Of a DNA stretch of 64,000 nucleotides, positions 14,454 to 25,400 are shown piece by piece. The notes beneath the pieces were generated by a model, which saw nothing but the letters and a program-made list of their open reading frames with translations, ran no database searches and had not been told where the DNA came from. The stretch is from Rhododendron vialii (lineage: Eukaryota > Streptophyta > Magnoliopsida > Ericales > Ericaceae): NCBI RefSeq assembly GCF_030253575.1, contig NC_080557.1:833501-897500 (forward strand). Reading direction: 5' to 3'. The position numbers were made by a program, and so were the translations under genes. Each line of letters begins with the position of its first letter. Position 1 is the first letter of the stretch.

Positions 14454-14792
14454 GAACTATTATATAATTGCACTATTCATCCGAATTACTATTCATTACT
14501 GTTCATGATACTATTCACCCATGGATTTAACTATTCATAACATGGTACTATTCACCCACGGATTTAACTATTCATAATTGATTCCTTTTCAATTTAAACG
14601 TATCATTCAACTTTAACTCTTGCTTTTACTATTGTTGATTAATTGATTGATTTCTTCAGTCACTTTTCTATAAATATCTCAGTCACCTCCCTCCTTCCTA
14701 CTGACCTCCCACTCTGTATCTCTCCCCTACTCTGATAATACCCATGTTCCCCTACTGTGTCTGTGCTTCCGCCCCCATTTGGTATCAAAGCC
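14454..14792 (+). repeat. Leader copy A (partial) with primer-binding site
   Basis: Partial + strand copy of the leader/LTR-like unit. It includes repeated 'actattcat' words, a TATA-like 'ctataaata' near 14669, and ends in 'ccccatttggtatcaaagcc'. It matches the second half of copies B and C. Confidence 0.75.
14780..14792 (+). other. tRNA-Met primer-binding-like site
   Basis: The sequence 'tggtatcaaagcc' differs by one base from the usual 'tggtatcagagcc', the complement of the 3' end of initiator tRNA-Met used to prime reverse transcription in caulimovirids and many LTR elements. A decayed version is at 15341-15353 on the minus strand (copy C). Confidence 0.7.
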
Positions 14793-15340
14793 AAGCATAC
14801 TTGCTCTCAAGAGTTAACTCAGAGATATTTTAGATACTCTTCTACAAAGTTATTAGAGTTCTGAATATACTCTTCTATCCCAGTTAATTGCTGAGTATCA
14901 ATCTACTCCAGCTTCCTTTGTAAACCGGTAAACCATTCATGTACTGTTTTAATTCAGTAATTGAATTACAATTCCAGTAATTACTTCTGTTCTTACTTGT
15001 GTTCATATTAAGTTATTCTATACTCAACTATAGAACTATCATATAATTGCACTATTCTATACTCAACTATAAGAGCTATCATATAATTGCACTATTCATC
15101 TGAATTACTATTCATTACTGTTCATGGTACTATTCACCCACGGATTTAACTATTCATAATTGATTCCTTTTCAATTAAACGTATCATTCAACTTCAACTT
15201 TTGCTTTTACTATTGTTGATTAATTGATTTCTTCAGTCACTTCTCTATAAATATCTCAGTCACCTCCTCCTTCCTACTCACCTCCCACTCTGTATCTCTC
15301 TTCTACTCTGATAATACCCATGTTCCCCTACTGTGTCTGT
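14793..15340 (+). repeat. Leader copy B, arm of a large palindrome
   Basis: About 550 bp, the near-exact reverse complement of 15368-15880. It begins 'agcatacttgctctcaagag' and ends 'ctgtgtctgtgc'. It includes a short internal duplication of 'actatagaactatcatat' near 15030-15090. Confidence 0.85.
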
Positions 15341-15367
15341 GCTCTGATACTAAATGGGGACGGAAGC

Positions 15368-15880
15368 ACAGACACAGTAGGAGAACATGGGTATTATCAG
15401 AGTAGGGGAGAGATACAGAGTGGAAGGTGATCCAAAAGGAGGGAGGTGACTGAGATATTTATAGAAAAGTGACTGAAGAAATCAATCAATTAATCAACAA
15501 TAGTAAAAGCAAAAGTTAAAGTTGAATGATACGTTTAAATTGAAAAGGAATCAATTATGAATAGTTAAATCCGTAGGTGAATAGTACCATGAACAGTAAT
15601 GAATAGTAATTCGGATGAATAGTGCAATTATATGATAGTTTTTATAGTTGAGTATAGAATAACTTAATATGAACAAAAGTAAGAACAGAAGTAATTACTG
15701 GAATTGTAATTCAATTACTGAATTAAAACAGTACATGAATGGTTTACCGGTTTACAAAGGAAGCTGGAGTAGATTGATACTCAGCAATTAACTGGGATAG
15801 AAGAGTATATTCAGAACTCTAATAACTTTGTAGAAGAGTATCTAAAATATCTCTGAGTTAACTCTTGAGAGCAAGTATGC
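15368..15880 (-). repeat. Leader copy C, other arm of the palindrome
   Basis: Continuous on the minus strand with the ORF block above it, so this copy is in its original context: TATA box, leader, then the primer-binding site at 15341-15353. The centre of the palindrome is the roughly 27-bp stretch 15341-15367. Confidence 0.85.
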
Positions 15881-15933
15881 AATTAACTCTGCAATTGCCT
15901 CTTATTCCCCCCTCACTACATTACTCTTGGATC

Positions 15934-15942
15934 CTTTTATAG
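15934..15942 (-). promoter_or_regulatory. TATA box of the viral-type leader
   Basis: The minus strand reads 'ctataaaagg' just downstream of the last ORF, followed within about 40 nt by an 'aataag' poly(A)-like word. This is the layout of a pararetroviral full-length-RNA promoter. Activity is unknown. Confidence 0.5.
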
Positions 15943-16202
15943 ACTAAGGTCCTGAGTATTACAAATAATTCAATCACGTGACTTTTCCCCTTTCGGTGGA
16001 GAAATGATGACTAAAGTGGATGATTTTTCCTACTTTCGGTGCTGGTGGGGACCAAAAGTAGAAATAATTGACTGCTGACTGTTGATGCTTTTGCAGATTG
16101 TCAAAAGCAATAATAGACTGCTGACTGTTGGAGCTCTTGAAAGCTGACTGTTGTTACTTTCGGTGCTGGTGGGGGCCAAGTAGCAATGGTTATTTCCTTT
16201 GA

Positions 16203-16679
16203 CTAGAATTCCATCATGTTGTCCAGGTTTTGCAACTCTTCATTTGTTAGATTATCCCAATAATCTTGCCCATCGTCTTCATTGTTGATGTCTGGGCCGG
16301 ATTCTTGGTCATCATCATTCTGGGAACCCATATTGTGATCCCAATAGAGTTTGTAATCTCTGACAAGATTTTGGAATTTTGTATAATAAATAAATAGGAC
16401 TTCTTGAATAGGATCAGTGGACTTGATTTTTTGAACAGAATCCTCACAAATTAAGTGATATCTGCCTTCTTAGAAATAATCATTATTTTCAAGATCATTT
16501 GCAATTGTCTTGGCCCTGTGATGTCTGATCTGTGCTCTAATAGGTTCAGAACATGGCCAAGGGCATTCATCTTTAATAAGATCAATAGGAGCATGTAGCC
16601 TACTGAAAGGCCAATTAGTAGAGAGATACATGATATGTTGTGCCAATATCACATTCCCTGTGTTGGTCCATTCGGGCAT
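16203..16679 (-). pseudogene. Retro-element downstream ORF, C-terminal part, with premature stop
   Basis: The frame opens near 16679 and meets an in-frame TAA at 16470-16472. The same frame then continues open to a TAG at 16203-16205. The distal part is strongly acidic (Asp/Glu/Asn-rich). Acidic C-terminal tails like this are seen in related plant retro-element proteins; function unknown. One nonsense change is enough to explain the break. Confidence 0.6.
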
Positions 16680-16690
16680 TTTACTGGAGA

Positions 16691-17266
16691 TTAAAACTTG
16701 ACATTTTTTAGTGCTCTATGTTTGTCAAAGATATTGTTAACACATATGGCTAACTTTCTAGTGACTCGGTCAGTTTGCTCTGGGTCAGTAAAGATGATTT
16801 GTTTAAGAAATCCATGGTCTAATAGGGTCATTGGGCTGACTTGAATAATTTGTCCTTTGTATGAAAGAACAAGGTCTTGAAAATGCTGCATATGGATGCA
16901 AGCTTTAGGAATGCTAAATATTAATTGGCATGGGCAATCATATCTTTCTAATGGTGTCTCTAAACATAATGGATTAGTTTTTGGGCAGGTGACTCGATCT
17001 TGGTTTTCATTATAGTGAGTTTCCCAAGTGATTGATAATCCTGGGGTTGGTTGACTGGCTAATTTAGTAAGGGTTTCAAATAGGAATTCTTGAAAATGGT
17101 GACCAGATTGTCTGGCCAAATGTTGAATATGGCTGACTACATCTAATGGTAGTGACTTGGGGAGTAGGGATAGGGATTGTGGTAAAGCTATGGTTTTGAA
17201 AGCTTTTTCTTGAAAAGTTTCAAATACACTTACGCTTTCACCATCATCCAGTAGGGATGATTGCAC
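16691..17266 (-). pseudogene. Retro-element downstream ORF, middle part
   Basis: An open frame of 191 codons on the minus strand with no conserved enzyme motif. It has a cluster of Cys/His residues ('CPKTNPLC', 'YDCPC') without a recognised finger. It follows the ORF at 17280-17774 in another frame, so the two may be one original gene split by a frameshift. Function not recognised. Confidence 0.5.
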
Positions 17267-17279
17267 ATGTACACCTTTA

Positions 17280-17774
17280 CTACCATCCAGTGGGGATGAT
17301 AGTTTTTTTCACTTCTTTTACCAGTGGGATAAAAGAGGTCTTCTTGGCTTCAAGTGACTGATTCTTCAATGCAGTGATTTCTGCTTTGAGCTGATTATTT
17401 TCAGTTGACTGCTGGTAATACCTGCAGTTTAAATCAAAATATTTGCAAGCCATTGAATCACAATGCTTACAAGAAGGGAGGTTAGTAGATGAACTAGTGC
17501 TGACTAAAGATGGGTTACTTGAAACTCCATCAAGAGAACTAGGGAAAATAACTCCACTAGTTTGCTGATTAAAATAAATACTTAAACAATTTAAGCTGTC
17601 TAATAATCTACGGTGATCCCCTCTTGTATTCCAGAGATTATCCAGAAGACATTGTTGGGTTTCATCCATGCTCTCTAAGTAATTTAGCTTCCTAAATTTT
17701 GTGCTGGCTCCTTCAGAGAATACTGGCAGAAGGATTTTTCCAAAGGGAATTGTTTTGTGTTGACTTTGAGCCAT
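17280..17774 (-). pseudogene. Retro-element ORF downstream of the protease
   Basis: Minus-strand frame of 164 codons starting with Met at 17774. The second half has a Cys/His cluster (C-x2-C-x4-C) and a short coiled-coil-like Lys/Glu/Leu stretch near its end. In intact relatives a reverse transcriptase would be expected between the protease and this region; here only about 60 bp separate them. It stops in a frame different from its neighbours. Confidence 0.5.
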
Positions 17775-19764
17775 CTGTAAAATAATCAAATGAATCATTA
17801 GTAAAATAAATAGAATAATTTTGCAATTGACTTAATTCATTTTTGTCTGGTGTTGATAAAAATTCAAAAGTGACTTGTTGATCGCAAGACATGATGTTGT
17901 TACTAGTGACTGTGAATGGATAGAGTAAATAAATGAAGGGCATTCCTAAAATTACCTTGTCAGTTAAATTTTTGACTAAAACAAAAGAGGTTTTGAAATC
18001 AATTTTATTTTGGCAAATATTTACTTCGGGCAATTTGTATTTAATTATCATTTTACCTCCATTTGCAGAACTTAATCGTTCAGTTGTTTCTTGATAATAT
18101 TTAACAGGTATCAAACTTTCCTGAATACAATTTAAATCTGCTCCTGTATCGATGAGAGCAGTAACCTGTATTTTATAATCACCTATTATCAATTTAATAC
18201 GGGCATGCCATTTCTGTATGTTTATTTGATTGATTATACTTAATCTGTGACTATTATGGTTACTGTTGGGTTGGTCAATATCTTGATCACTGTTTGGGTG
18301 GTCAATATCTTTTTCTTGGCTGGGATTTTGAGTATCATCTTCGAAGGTTTCTTCAGAAAATGAACTGTCTTTATTTTTTCTGAGGAATTTGTTAGTCAAT
18401 GCTAATTTGGGAAGTTGGTTTTTAATCTTCGTAATTTCTATTTTAATAAGATTTATTTCATACTGTAAATCATGTAAAGTGACTTCTTTATTGATTTTAT
18501 TAAAACGTTCTATAGTAGCATTGAGGCTTACTGTTGGTTTATTGTACTGGGGTTGTTTCCCTTGTTGTAACAAGAGTTGTTTTAGTTTTTTAATATATTG
18601 TTGTTTTAATTCTGGATCATCTATTCGGCTGATTAGATCAATCAATAATTCTTCTTCTGGTAATTCTTTAGTAAGTACATTTAATTTCTTACAACAATTA
18701 TCAGTACAACCAATTTTAATTTGATCTTCATTTGGACTTTCACTAAGGGAATGGTAATCAGAGGATGTACTAATATCTTCTTCATCATCAGAATTGTTTA
18801 GATTTGCAATTCGGAAAATCTCCAAGATATGCTGTTTATCAGTATCAGATATATTTAGTTGACTGATTTTGGCTTGGACTTTACATTCAGTTTCGTAATG
18901 TCCTTTTTTACCACAGTTGTAACACGTAATGTTACTCTTGTCATCGTGCTTCTTTTTATTCTTTTGATTTTTGGGTTTTTCGTAATATTTTTCTTTGGAT
19001 AATTTGGGTTTACTATTTTTTGAGTATCGATAATTCTTACTATTGTAGGTTGGTTTAGTATGGTGTTTGGGTTTTCTTCGTGATGGTGCTACAGGTGGTA
19101 GATCATACTGTTCACAAAAGTTTCCTAACTCATACTTGGCTTTATTTTTATCTTTTTGGGCTTGTTTACTAATTTTCATGTCAATGCACATTCTTAGACC
19201 TTCTTTTTGAATGGTACTAATAATGTCACCATACGTTAATTTATCATATTCAATGACTCCTGTTGGTTGACTAAGAACATCCCTAATTTTGTGAGCAAAT
19301 AAATTAGGAAGTTCATTAATAAACTTTTCTTTCCAAAATGATTTTGTACAATTATCTCTGAGCATGACTCTAGATGTAAAAACATATTTGTACCACCTAA
19401 AATCACTTAATGTTGGACAATGCAAATTGCTTAGCTGATCATGTATCCTAGAAGTAATGTTACTGGGCTGTCCAATAAAATGTTTAATGATGGTATAAAT
19501 TAAAGTATTGACTCCATCTGGTGTTCCCATTCCAATTTCATTGTCAAAAATTGGGAGACCATTTTCATCTAATTGGACAGCATGTTTAACCTCTTCTCGT
19601 GACTCATGGGTGAGATATTTATCCCACCATGCTTTTAACATTCCAGTGAAACCAGAAGTTAGTAGATCAACTATTTGTAGTTGATTAAGATCTGTATTTC
19701 CTAAGTAGCTGTTAGCAGCCATTGACATGTGATTTAATTTTTCTAATATTTGGTGTTCACTCAA
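17713..19764 (-). pseudogene. Coat-protein/gag-like region with zinc knuckle and retropepsin
   Basis: A 683-codon open frame on the minus strand. The first 200 residues are a coat/gag-like domain with a conserved 'FWKEKFINELPNLFAHK' stretch. A basic Lys/Arg/Tyr-rich segment leads into a C-x2-C-x4-H-x4-C zinc knuckle near residue 280. The C-terminal third carries an aspartic protease with D-T-G-A-D as the active site and a later 'ILGMPF' flap-partner motif. It then runs out into unrelated sequence and stops, without entering a reverse transcriptase. The frame is continuous with the upstream ORF at 19867-20346 except for one in-frame TAG. It is old and non-functional as a virus. Confidence 0.8.
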
Positions 19765-19866
19765 GCCATCAATATTCCATTCATATAATTTATTAGAAGA
19801 AACAGAAAATTGATTGGATAGATTATTTTCTTCATATTGTAAATCAGGAGGGGTTGGTCTAGAATA

Positions 19867-20346
19867 CTAATTTTTGGTAAGAGTGGTAGTGTTGGTTGAG
19901 GGATTGATAAGACGGTTAATTCCTTGACTGGAGAACTGGTTTTGGAGTTGTGTGATTTCTTCATCAGAAGAAGTTTGTTCTTTTTGACTAGAAGTACTAG
20001 TGTCACAATTTTTTGTGATCGTAGAAACTTGAGGTGATTCTTGTTCAGATTTAATGGTTAATTTTGTTAGTATTTCATCAATCATTTGAATATTTTGATT
20101 CTGGTTGATGTTAATTTTTTTTCTTTTTTCTGGAAGACGTATAAGGGGTGCTTCTATTTGTTTACTAGAGGATGGAAAACTGCAAAAAGATCTTTCATCA
20201 ATTTTGGTTTCCATTTTATCTAATTGGTTACCTATGATTTTTAGACATTGATTGGTGTAATTAATTTGTTCAACAATTTGTTTGCATTCTATTCTTTCAC
20301 TGGGTAATTTGAATGGAGATGTAGTAATAGATGCAGTAATAGACAT
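19867..20346 (-). pseudogene. N-terminal part of the retro-element polyprotein
   Basis: A 159-codon frame rich in Gln, Ser and Lys with a probable coiled coil near its start, ending at a TAG (19867-19869). Beyond the TAG the same frame stays open into the coat-protein region. The upstream side runs into the (AT)n tract at 20377, so the true 5' end of the element is missing. Confidence 0.6.
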
Positions 20347-20374
20347 TGATTGAATTTTTAGACATTGCAGTAAT

Positions 20375-20376
<2 letters not shown>

Positions 20377-20424
<48 letters not shown>
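20377..20424. repeat. (AT)n tract, right border of the retro-element block
   Basis: About 24 AT units. The element's ORF set stops being recognisable here. Confidence 0.92.
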
Positions 20425-20428
<4 letters not shown>

Positions 20429-21666
20429 TTCCTCATTACCCCAAAAAAATCCTTCCTCAAAATCCAAACCGAACATATTTGGCACTAGCTATTAATATTA
20501 ATGATGAGTTGTCACAGATAAAATCTCAATTATGAGACCTTGTGGTTAATTTTGAAGTCATGTATCACAGTTTAATAAATTAAAATTGAGATGTTGTCAT
20601 TATTTGTTTTGGATTTTTTGAGTGTGTTTTTAATATTCTGTGTCGTAAGTTTCAGGTGTTTTTTTTTTTTTTTCCCCGTGTGCAGCTAGTTACTGAAGTG
20701 TCTACGATACATACCAAAATAATGATATGTACCATAGGGCTTCCCTTTCCTTATGATTCTTGGAAAGCAATGTGAAGCTAATTCCAGTGCCAGAATTCCT
20801 CCACAAATGCGTTGTAGTTTTCTCATTTCTTTATGCATCTACCATGGTGCTTTTTTCTGCATTTTGAAGTTTATTACTCAAAATATTACCAATACACAAG
20901 AAGGCATACAAATCTCACAGTTTAAAATATAAGCATCACCCCACTCTTTAATCATCTGTTAGTTTTTTGTTTTGTTTTTTTTTATCAGTAATCATCTGTT
21001 AGTTTGGCTGGCTAAAAATAATTTTTTCACATTGGGCCTTGGAATGCAAATCACAAAAAGAACAAAGAAACTGCAATAACAGGAGTCCAATCCCAGGTTG
21101 AATCTGTCAAGCGGCGGTCAATGCCCCAGTATTTTTTGCGCTTGTAATAACTCTTCACAAAATGAATGGATGGGAGAGCTTCTATAATTTCCACTCAACT
21201 AACTTTCAGGATCAAACAAAAAACCTACACATTTAGACTCCCAAGTCCCTCAAGTCACGCAGACTTCATCCTAGGTAACTCGTTTCAAGAACAGAACAGA
21301 CAAAGGTAACAATACTCTTCACTGTTCCCGGGAAACATTTCATGACTACCTGAAAGCAAGATGCCACTTTGGCGCTCGCAAGTACCTCTTGCTGAATGGT
21401 GGTGCCTTCGGAACCATTACTTTGTGCGAGGACTCTATTGCAGCCGTCTGATTAACTAATTTCTTAGTGCACATAACTAGTTCATAGTTAACTCCACAAC
21501 TGATCTCAGTCATGCATAGCAATGCCACAACAGCAGAAGGCAGTCTATTACCGATCAACACCACCTGAAAGGAAAAAAAATTAAAGAATAGACTCACCAA
21601 AGTTACTAGCTCCCCCAAAAATGGAGAAAGGGTGCAAAATACGTTTGTTGTGGATTGAAACGGTAT
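20425..21666. other. Spacer downstream of the PPR gene
   Basis: Mostly AT-rich with no independent gene. It contains an ultra-short retro-insertion (20949-21005). A stretch at 21352-21569 has a good 3' splice site ('ttttcctttcag', minus strand) and an open frame, and could be a spliced 3' UTR exon of the PPR gene. Confidence 0.45.
20949..21005 (-). mobile_element. Ultra-short poly(A) retro-insertion with 17-bp target duplication
   Basis: The direct repeat 'taatcatctgttagttt' is at 20949-20965 and 20989-21005. The insert is T-rich, ending in 'atcag' (CTGAT plus A-run on the minus strand). Confidence 0.7.
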
Positions 21667-22361
21667 TCATTTACCTAAAAATGTCTCCAATCTCCAATTT
21701 ATTTTTTCATTCTGAGGGGGTATTAATGCTTTTGACACTGTATGCTGCTTGGCCAATATCTCAGCAATGAGTTGGCGACCAAATAAGTCCGAGTTCTTGA
21801 GTATTAAGTTTCTTGTTGATGAATCAACCACGTAGCCTTGACCTGGCATCCATTGTAGTAACTGGAGAAGCAGATCCTTCTTTTCAGGTTCCGCAATATA
21901 GCGTGTTATGGCCACATGAAACAGTCCCTGAAATGAAAGAAAATAAAAAAGAAAAAGAGTTGAGATTTCAGACCAGGTTCCATAAGGATTCTGATGAATA
22001 TGATGTTCAAAATTAAAGGGCTAGGAAATAATTGATAATGGAGAAGTTATCCATGAAACTTATCACTCTATATAGGAAAAACAAGTCATGGAACAAACTC
22101 CAAGTAGGAGAAGAGGTATAACTTAAGCCCACCATCTCTGGCCATTTAACCTACCTTGGCATCCTCCCATCTCCAACCACCATGTTCAGAAATCACTGTG
22201 AACAAATCCAAACACCATTGTTTTCTCAATGCTAGACAGCCCTGATCAGGTGTGGAGTAATGTGAAGGCACAAGGTTGGCGGCCAGTGATGTCAATAAGC
22301 TCACCCTCCCAATGATGGGTGTCTTATTTGCAATATGAAGCTGATTAGAGTCATTGGACAC

Positions 22362-22438
<77 letters not shown>

Positions 22439-25400
22439 GTCTAACCCCATAAATGAGGAGATTTGCAGTAGAATTAGAAAAGAAAATAATTGATTAGTAA
22501 ATCATGTAAAGATCTTTATTTTAGTTGCACATAAAATGGGGACCCAATCCAAAAAGGCAAGACTTCCTGATGCTTTTGGCAAAGGATGAGGTGAGGTGAA
22601 GTTTGCAACCGACATTGCTCAAGTTCGATTTTGTTTTTCCTCACCAAAAGAGGATGAATAATACCTACACTCTCATTGGCAGTGAGAATGTGGGCGCCTA
22701 TGGAGCATCGACACCTCTACCGGTCGAAGTGTTGCAGTGTCCGGACACGCGGGGACACCTCGGGGACACGTGTCCCCGATGCCACGTGACGTGTCCAATA
22801 ATTTAATTTAAATTTCTGAGGTGGAAACAGCTGGGGACACCGATCAAACTATAATTTTTAAAAAAATTTGGAGGTCAAATTGTAATCTTTTTTTAAAATT
22901 AGGGGGTCAAACTGTTATTATGGAACTATGGATCTTTTGTTTTCAATTGAGTTGTATTGAACTTATGGACGCTTGTTTGTTTGAATGGTATTGGAATTAT
23001 GGATGTTTCGTTTTGTCCACATTTTGCCATTTAAACTTGGAAAAAAATAGATAAATAAATAAATATATATATATATATTATATATATAATATACACGTGG
23101 CGTGTCCCCCGCCGTGTCCGTGTCCCCATTTTTTAAGAATTCTCATGTCCCTGTGTCTATATCCGTATCTGTGTCCGTGCATCATAGGTGGGCTATACTA
23201 CTTGGGGGGTGGGGGTGGGGGTGGGGGTGGGGGGTGGGGGGGTGGAGTTACTTTTTGATATGACCCACACGTCCTCCACCAATAAGAGTGAGGGTGAGGG
23301 TATTGATTACCCTCTATTAATAAGGGTCAACTAAAATCATCTTCACTTTGCTTGGTGAGTGAATGTTCAGGTGTAATAAAAGTGCGAGCTTTAACCAACA
23401 TGGCACAAGGCATTATAAACCACCCGCAGGCCGCAGCCTTACAGTCTCCTAACTGCACCCATGGGATTCAGACTAACAGAGCAACACTCTCCTAAAAAGT
23501 GCAGCGTTTCTCATCAAAATGCTAGTAGCAGAAGTTTAATGTATGATATGTGAACTTGGTGAACTTGTATATAGTTATCAAATTATTATTTTCTTTGATA
23601 AGTAAATAATTATATTAAGAAGAAGGCATTAAGGAAATGCCACCCGTTTTAAAAAAAAAAGGCCGTATGCACTATCATGAGAATGGAAAAGCTCAATCCA
23701 ATCTAAAATTTGATCAAGAGACGGATTACATTCTCTCTTGTCCCAACTATACAAGCTATTCACCAAAAAACTATATTACCTGATCAATCTTGTAGCCGGA
23801 CTCGTGGATGGCTCTTATAACATCATTCAGCAAGTTTATATTACCCCACTTCAGAAATGAAGTTGCGAACTCCTTTTTAGCAGGCTCAGAAATCAACTTT
23901 CCATTATCCTGCCAGATAACAAGTTCAATAAAAAACTAATTCTCAATAAAAGGCCTAACCAATTGTTGATTTCAATACTCTATATAGGATACCTTGACTA
24001 CGACATATGCTTCTTCAAGTAGTCGTCCCCCTATAAGGATATTCAGAATCTTTTCATGAAGGGCCTTGGACACAGTTCTTTTGCTATATCTCAACATATT
24101 GTACACGGAAAATGCTTCTGACAGGGCACCCGTTATACCAAGATGGAAAATTAACAAGGAGCAATGTTCCTGCAGGTAAACAACAATGTCAGGACAAATG
24201 GAGTTAAATCCTCACAGTTCATCTCGTTGATACTTTGAGCTCTCACTAATCACGTGACAAAGCACTGATCTATAGTCACGACTCACGAATTGCAAAATCA
24301 ACTTTGCAGATTTCTCCTAATGATACCTCGATGGTAACACTACCAGAGTTCCTAAAGTAATGACACACTAAAGTCAAAATCTTGGTTTTTACTTGGAGAT
24401 AAATTCATTATGAGAATCATAGCATGAGAAAAAAATAGGTAGCAAGTAATGATCTGAAAGGCAACTGCGTATTTCATGGCTTATGATAAAATGGCAAATC
24501 AGGTTTAGAAACAAGTGATAATTAGTCAAGCGTACCTCCGCTACTTGGTGGCCCTTCTTGTGCATGTCCTCCACAGTACGATAAGCAAGAAGAAACAATT
24601 TCTCCTTGCAAAAATATTTGATTAGAATATGAAAGGTATTTTGATCAGGACTGATTGCTAATTCGTCCATCTTCCTCATCAGTTTCATAACACTCTCCAT
24701 TTCTCCGGCTCTGCAGTAGGCGCAGAGCATTGTATTCATAATAACCAAGTCATATTTATTGTACGTGGCTTCAAAATCATGAGCCAATTGATTTGCCTCT
24801 TCAAATAGCTCACTTCTGCAAAGGGCAGATATCATAATACTGTGGGAGTAGCCATCTGCAGGAATACAAAAGAAAATTGAACATTTCCAGAAAAGATGCC
24901 AGATTATGCACAACATAAAGTTCATGTATTCAGCAAGCAATCCCAAAACACAATGAAATAGAAAGCACATAACTTCGTCACAAATTAGTCATCATAATCA
25001 CGGAGGTAATGAATCTCGGTAAAAAAGAGATATGTATATAAGTTACTCAATTAGGATGATGGTAAAAAGGCATATCTGAAAGACCCATTTCCCTGAGCTC
25101 TACCAAATAGAATTATGCACGCATATGCAGATAAACCCCAAAAGATGACTAGAGAAAAAGAAAGGAAGAAAAAAACAGATAACTGGGGGAAAAGAAATAG
25201 ATGGATGGAAAGATAATACAAGACACCTGTAACATGGAACAAGGATTGTGAGGGAAGGTATTTCTGCTGGTTGAAGGCATATATCAAAAGTTACATACAT
25301 TTGTTATGCATTTAGACCAAAAAGGTGACATCCTTGGCTTGGCACTGCATCTGAACATTCATTTCGCACAGAAAGATTATACAAGACTCGTGTAATACAA

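Larger units (their letters stand above)
14454..20376 (-). mobile_element. Rearranged endogenous pararetrovirus-like element (Caulimoviridae-like)
   Basis: On the minus strand, from 20.35 kb downward, a set of broken frames encodes a coat-protein/gag-like region with zinc knuckle, a retropepsin and downstream acidic ORFs. After the last ORF come a TATA box (15934-15942), a leader of about 570 nt and a primer-binding site resembling the initiator-tRNA-Met complement. TATA, long leader, then tRNA-Met site is the order of a pararetroviral intergenic region. Two further copies of the leader follow in opposite orientation. The reverse transcriptase/RNase H region and any movement protein are absent. 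The block is bounded by (AT)n on both sides, as reported for several endogenous plant pararetroviruses. A degenerate LTR retrotransposon is the alternative; no intact flanking LTR pair is seen. It is clearly defective. Confidence 0.7.

Noticed and set aside
14454-15880. Interpretation of the repeated leader as an intact LTR pair
   Set aside because: The copies face each other and no copy is found at the 5' side near 20.4 kb, so they do not flank the coding block as LTRs would.
18389-18724. 111-codon plus-strand frame
   Set aside because: Antisense shadow of the retro-element coat/protease frame.
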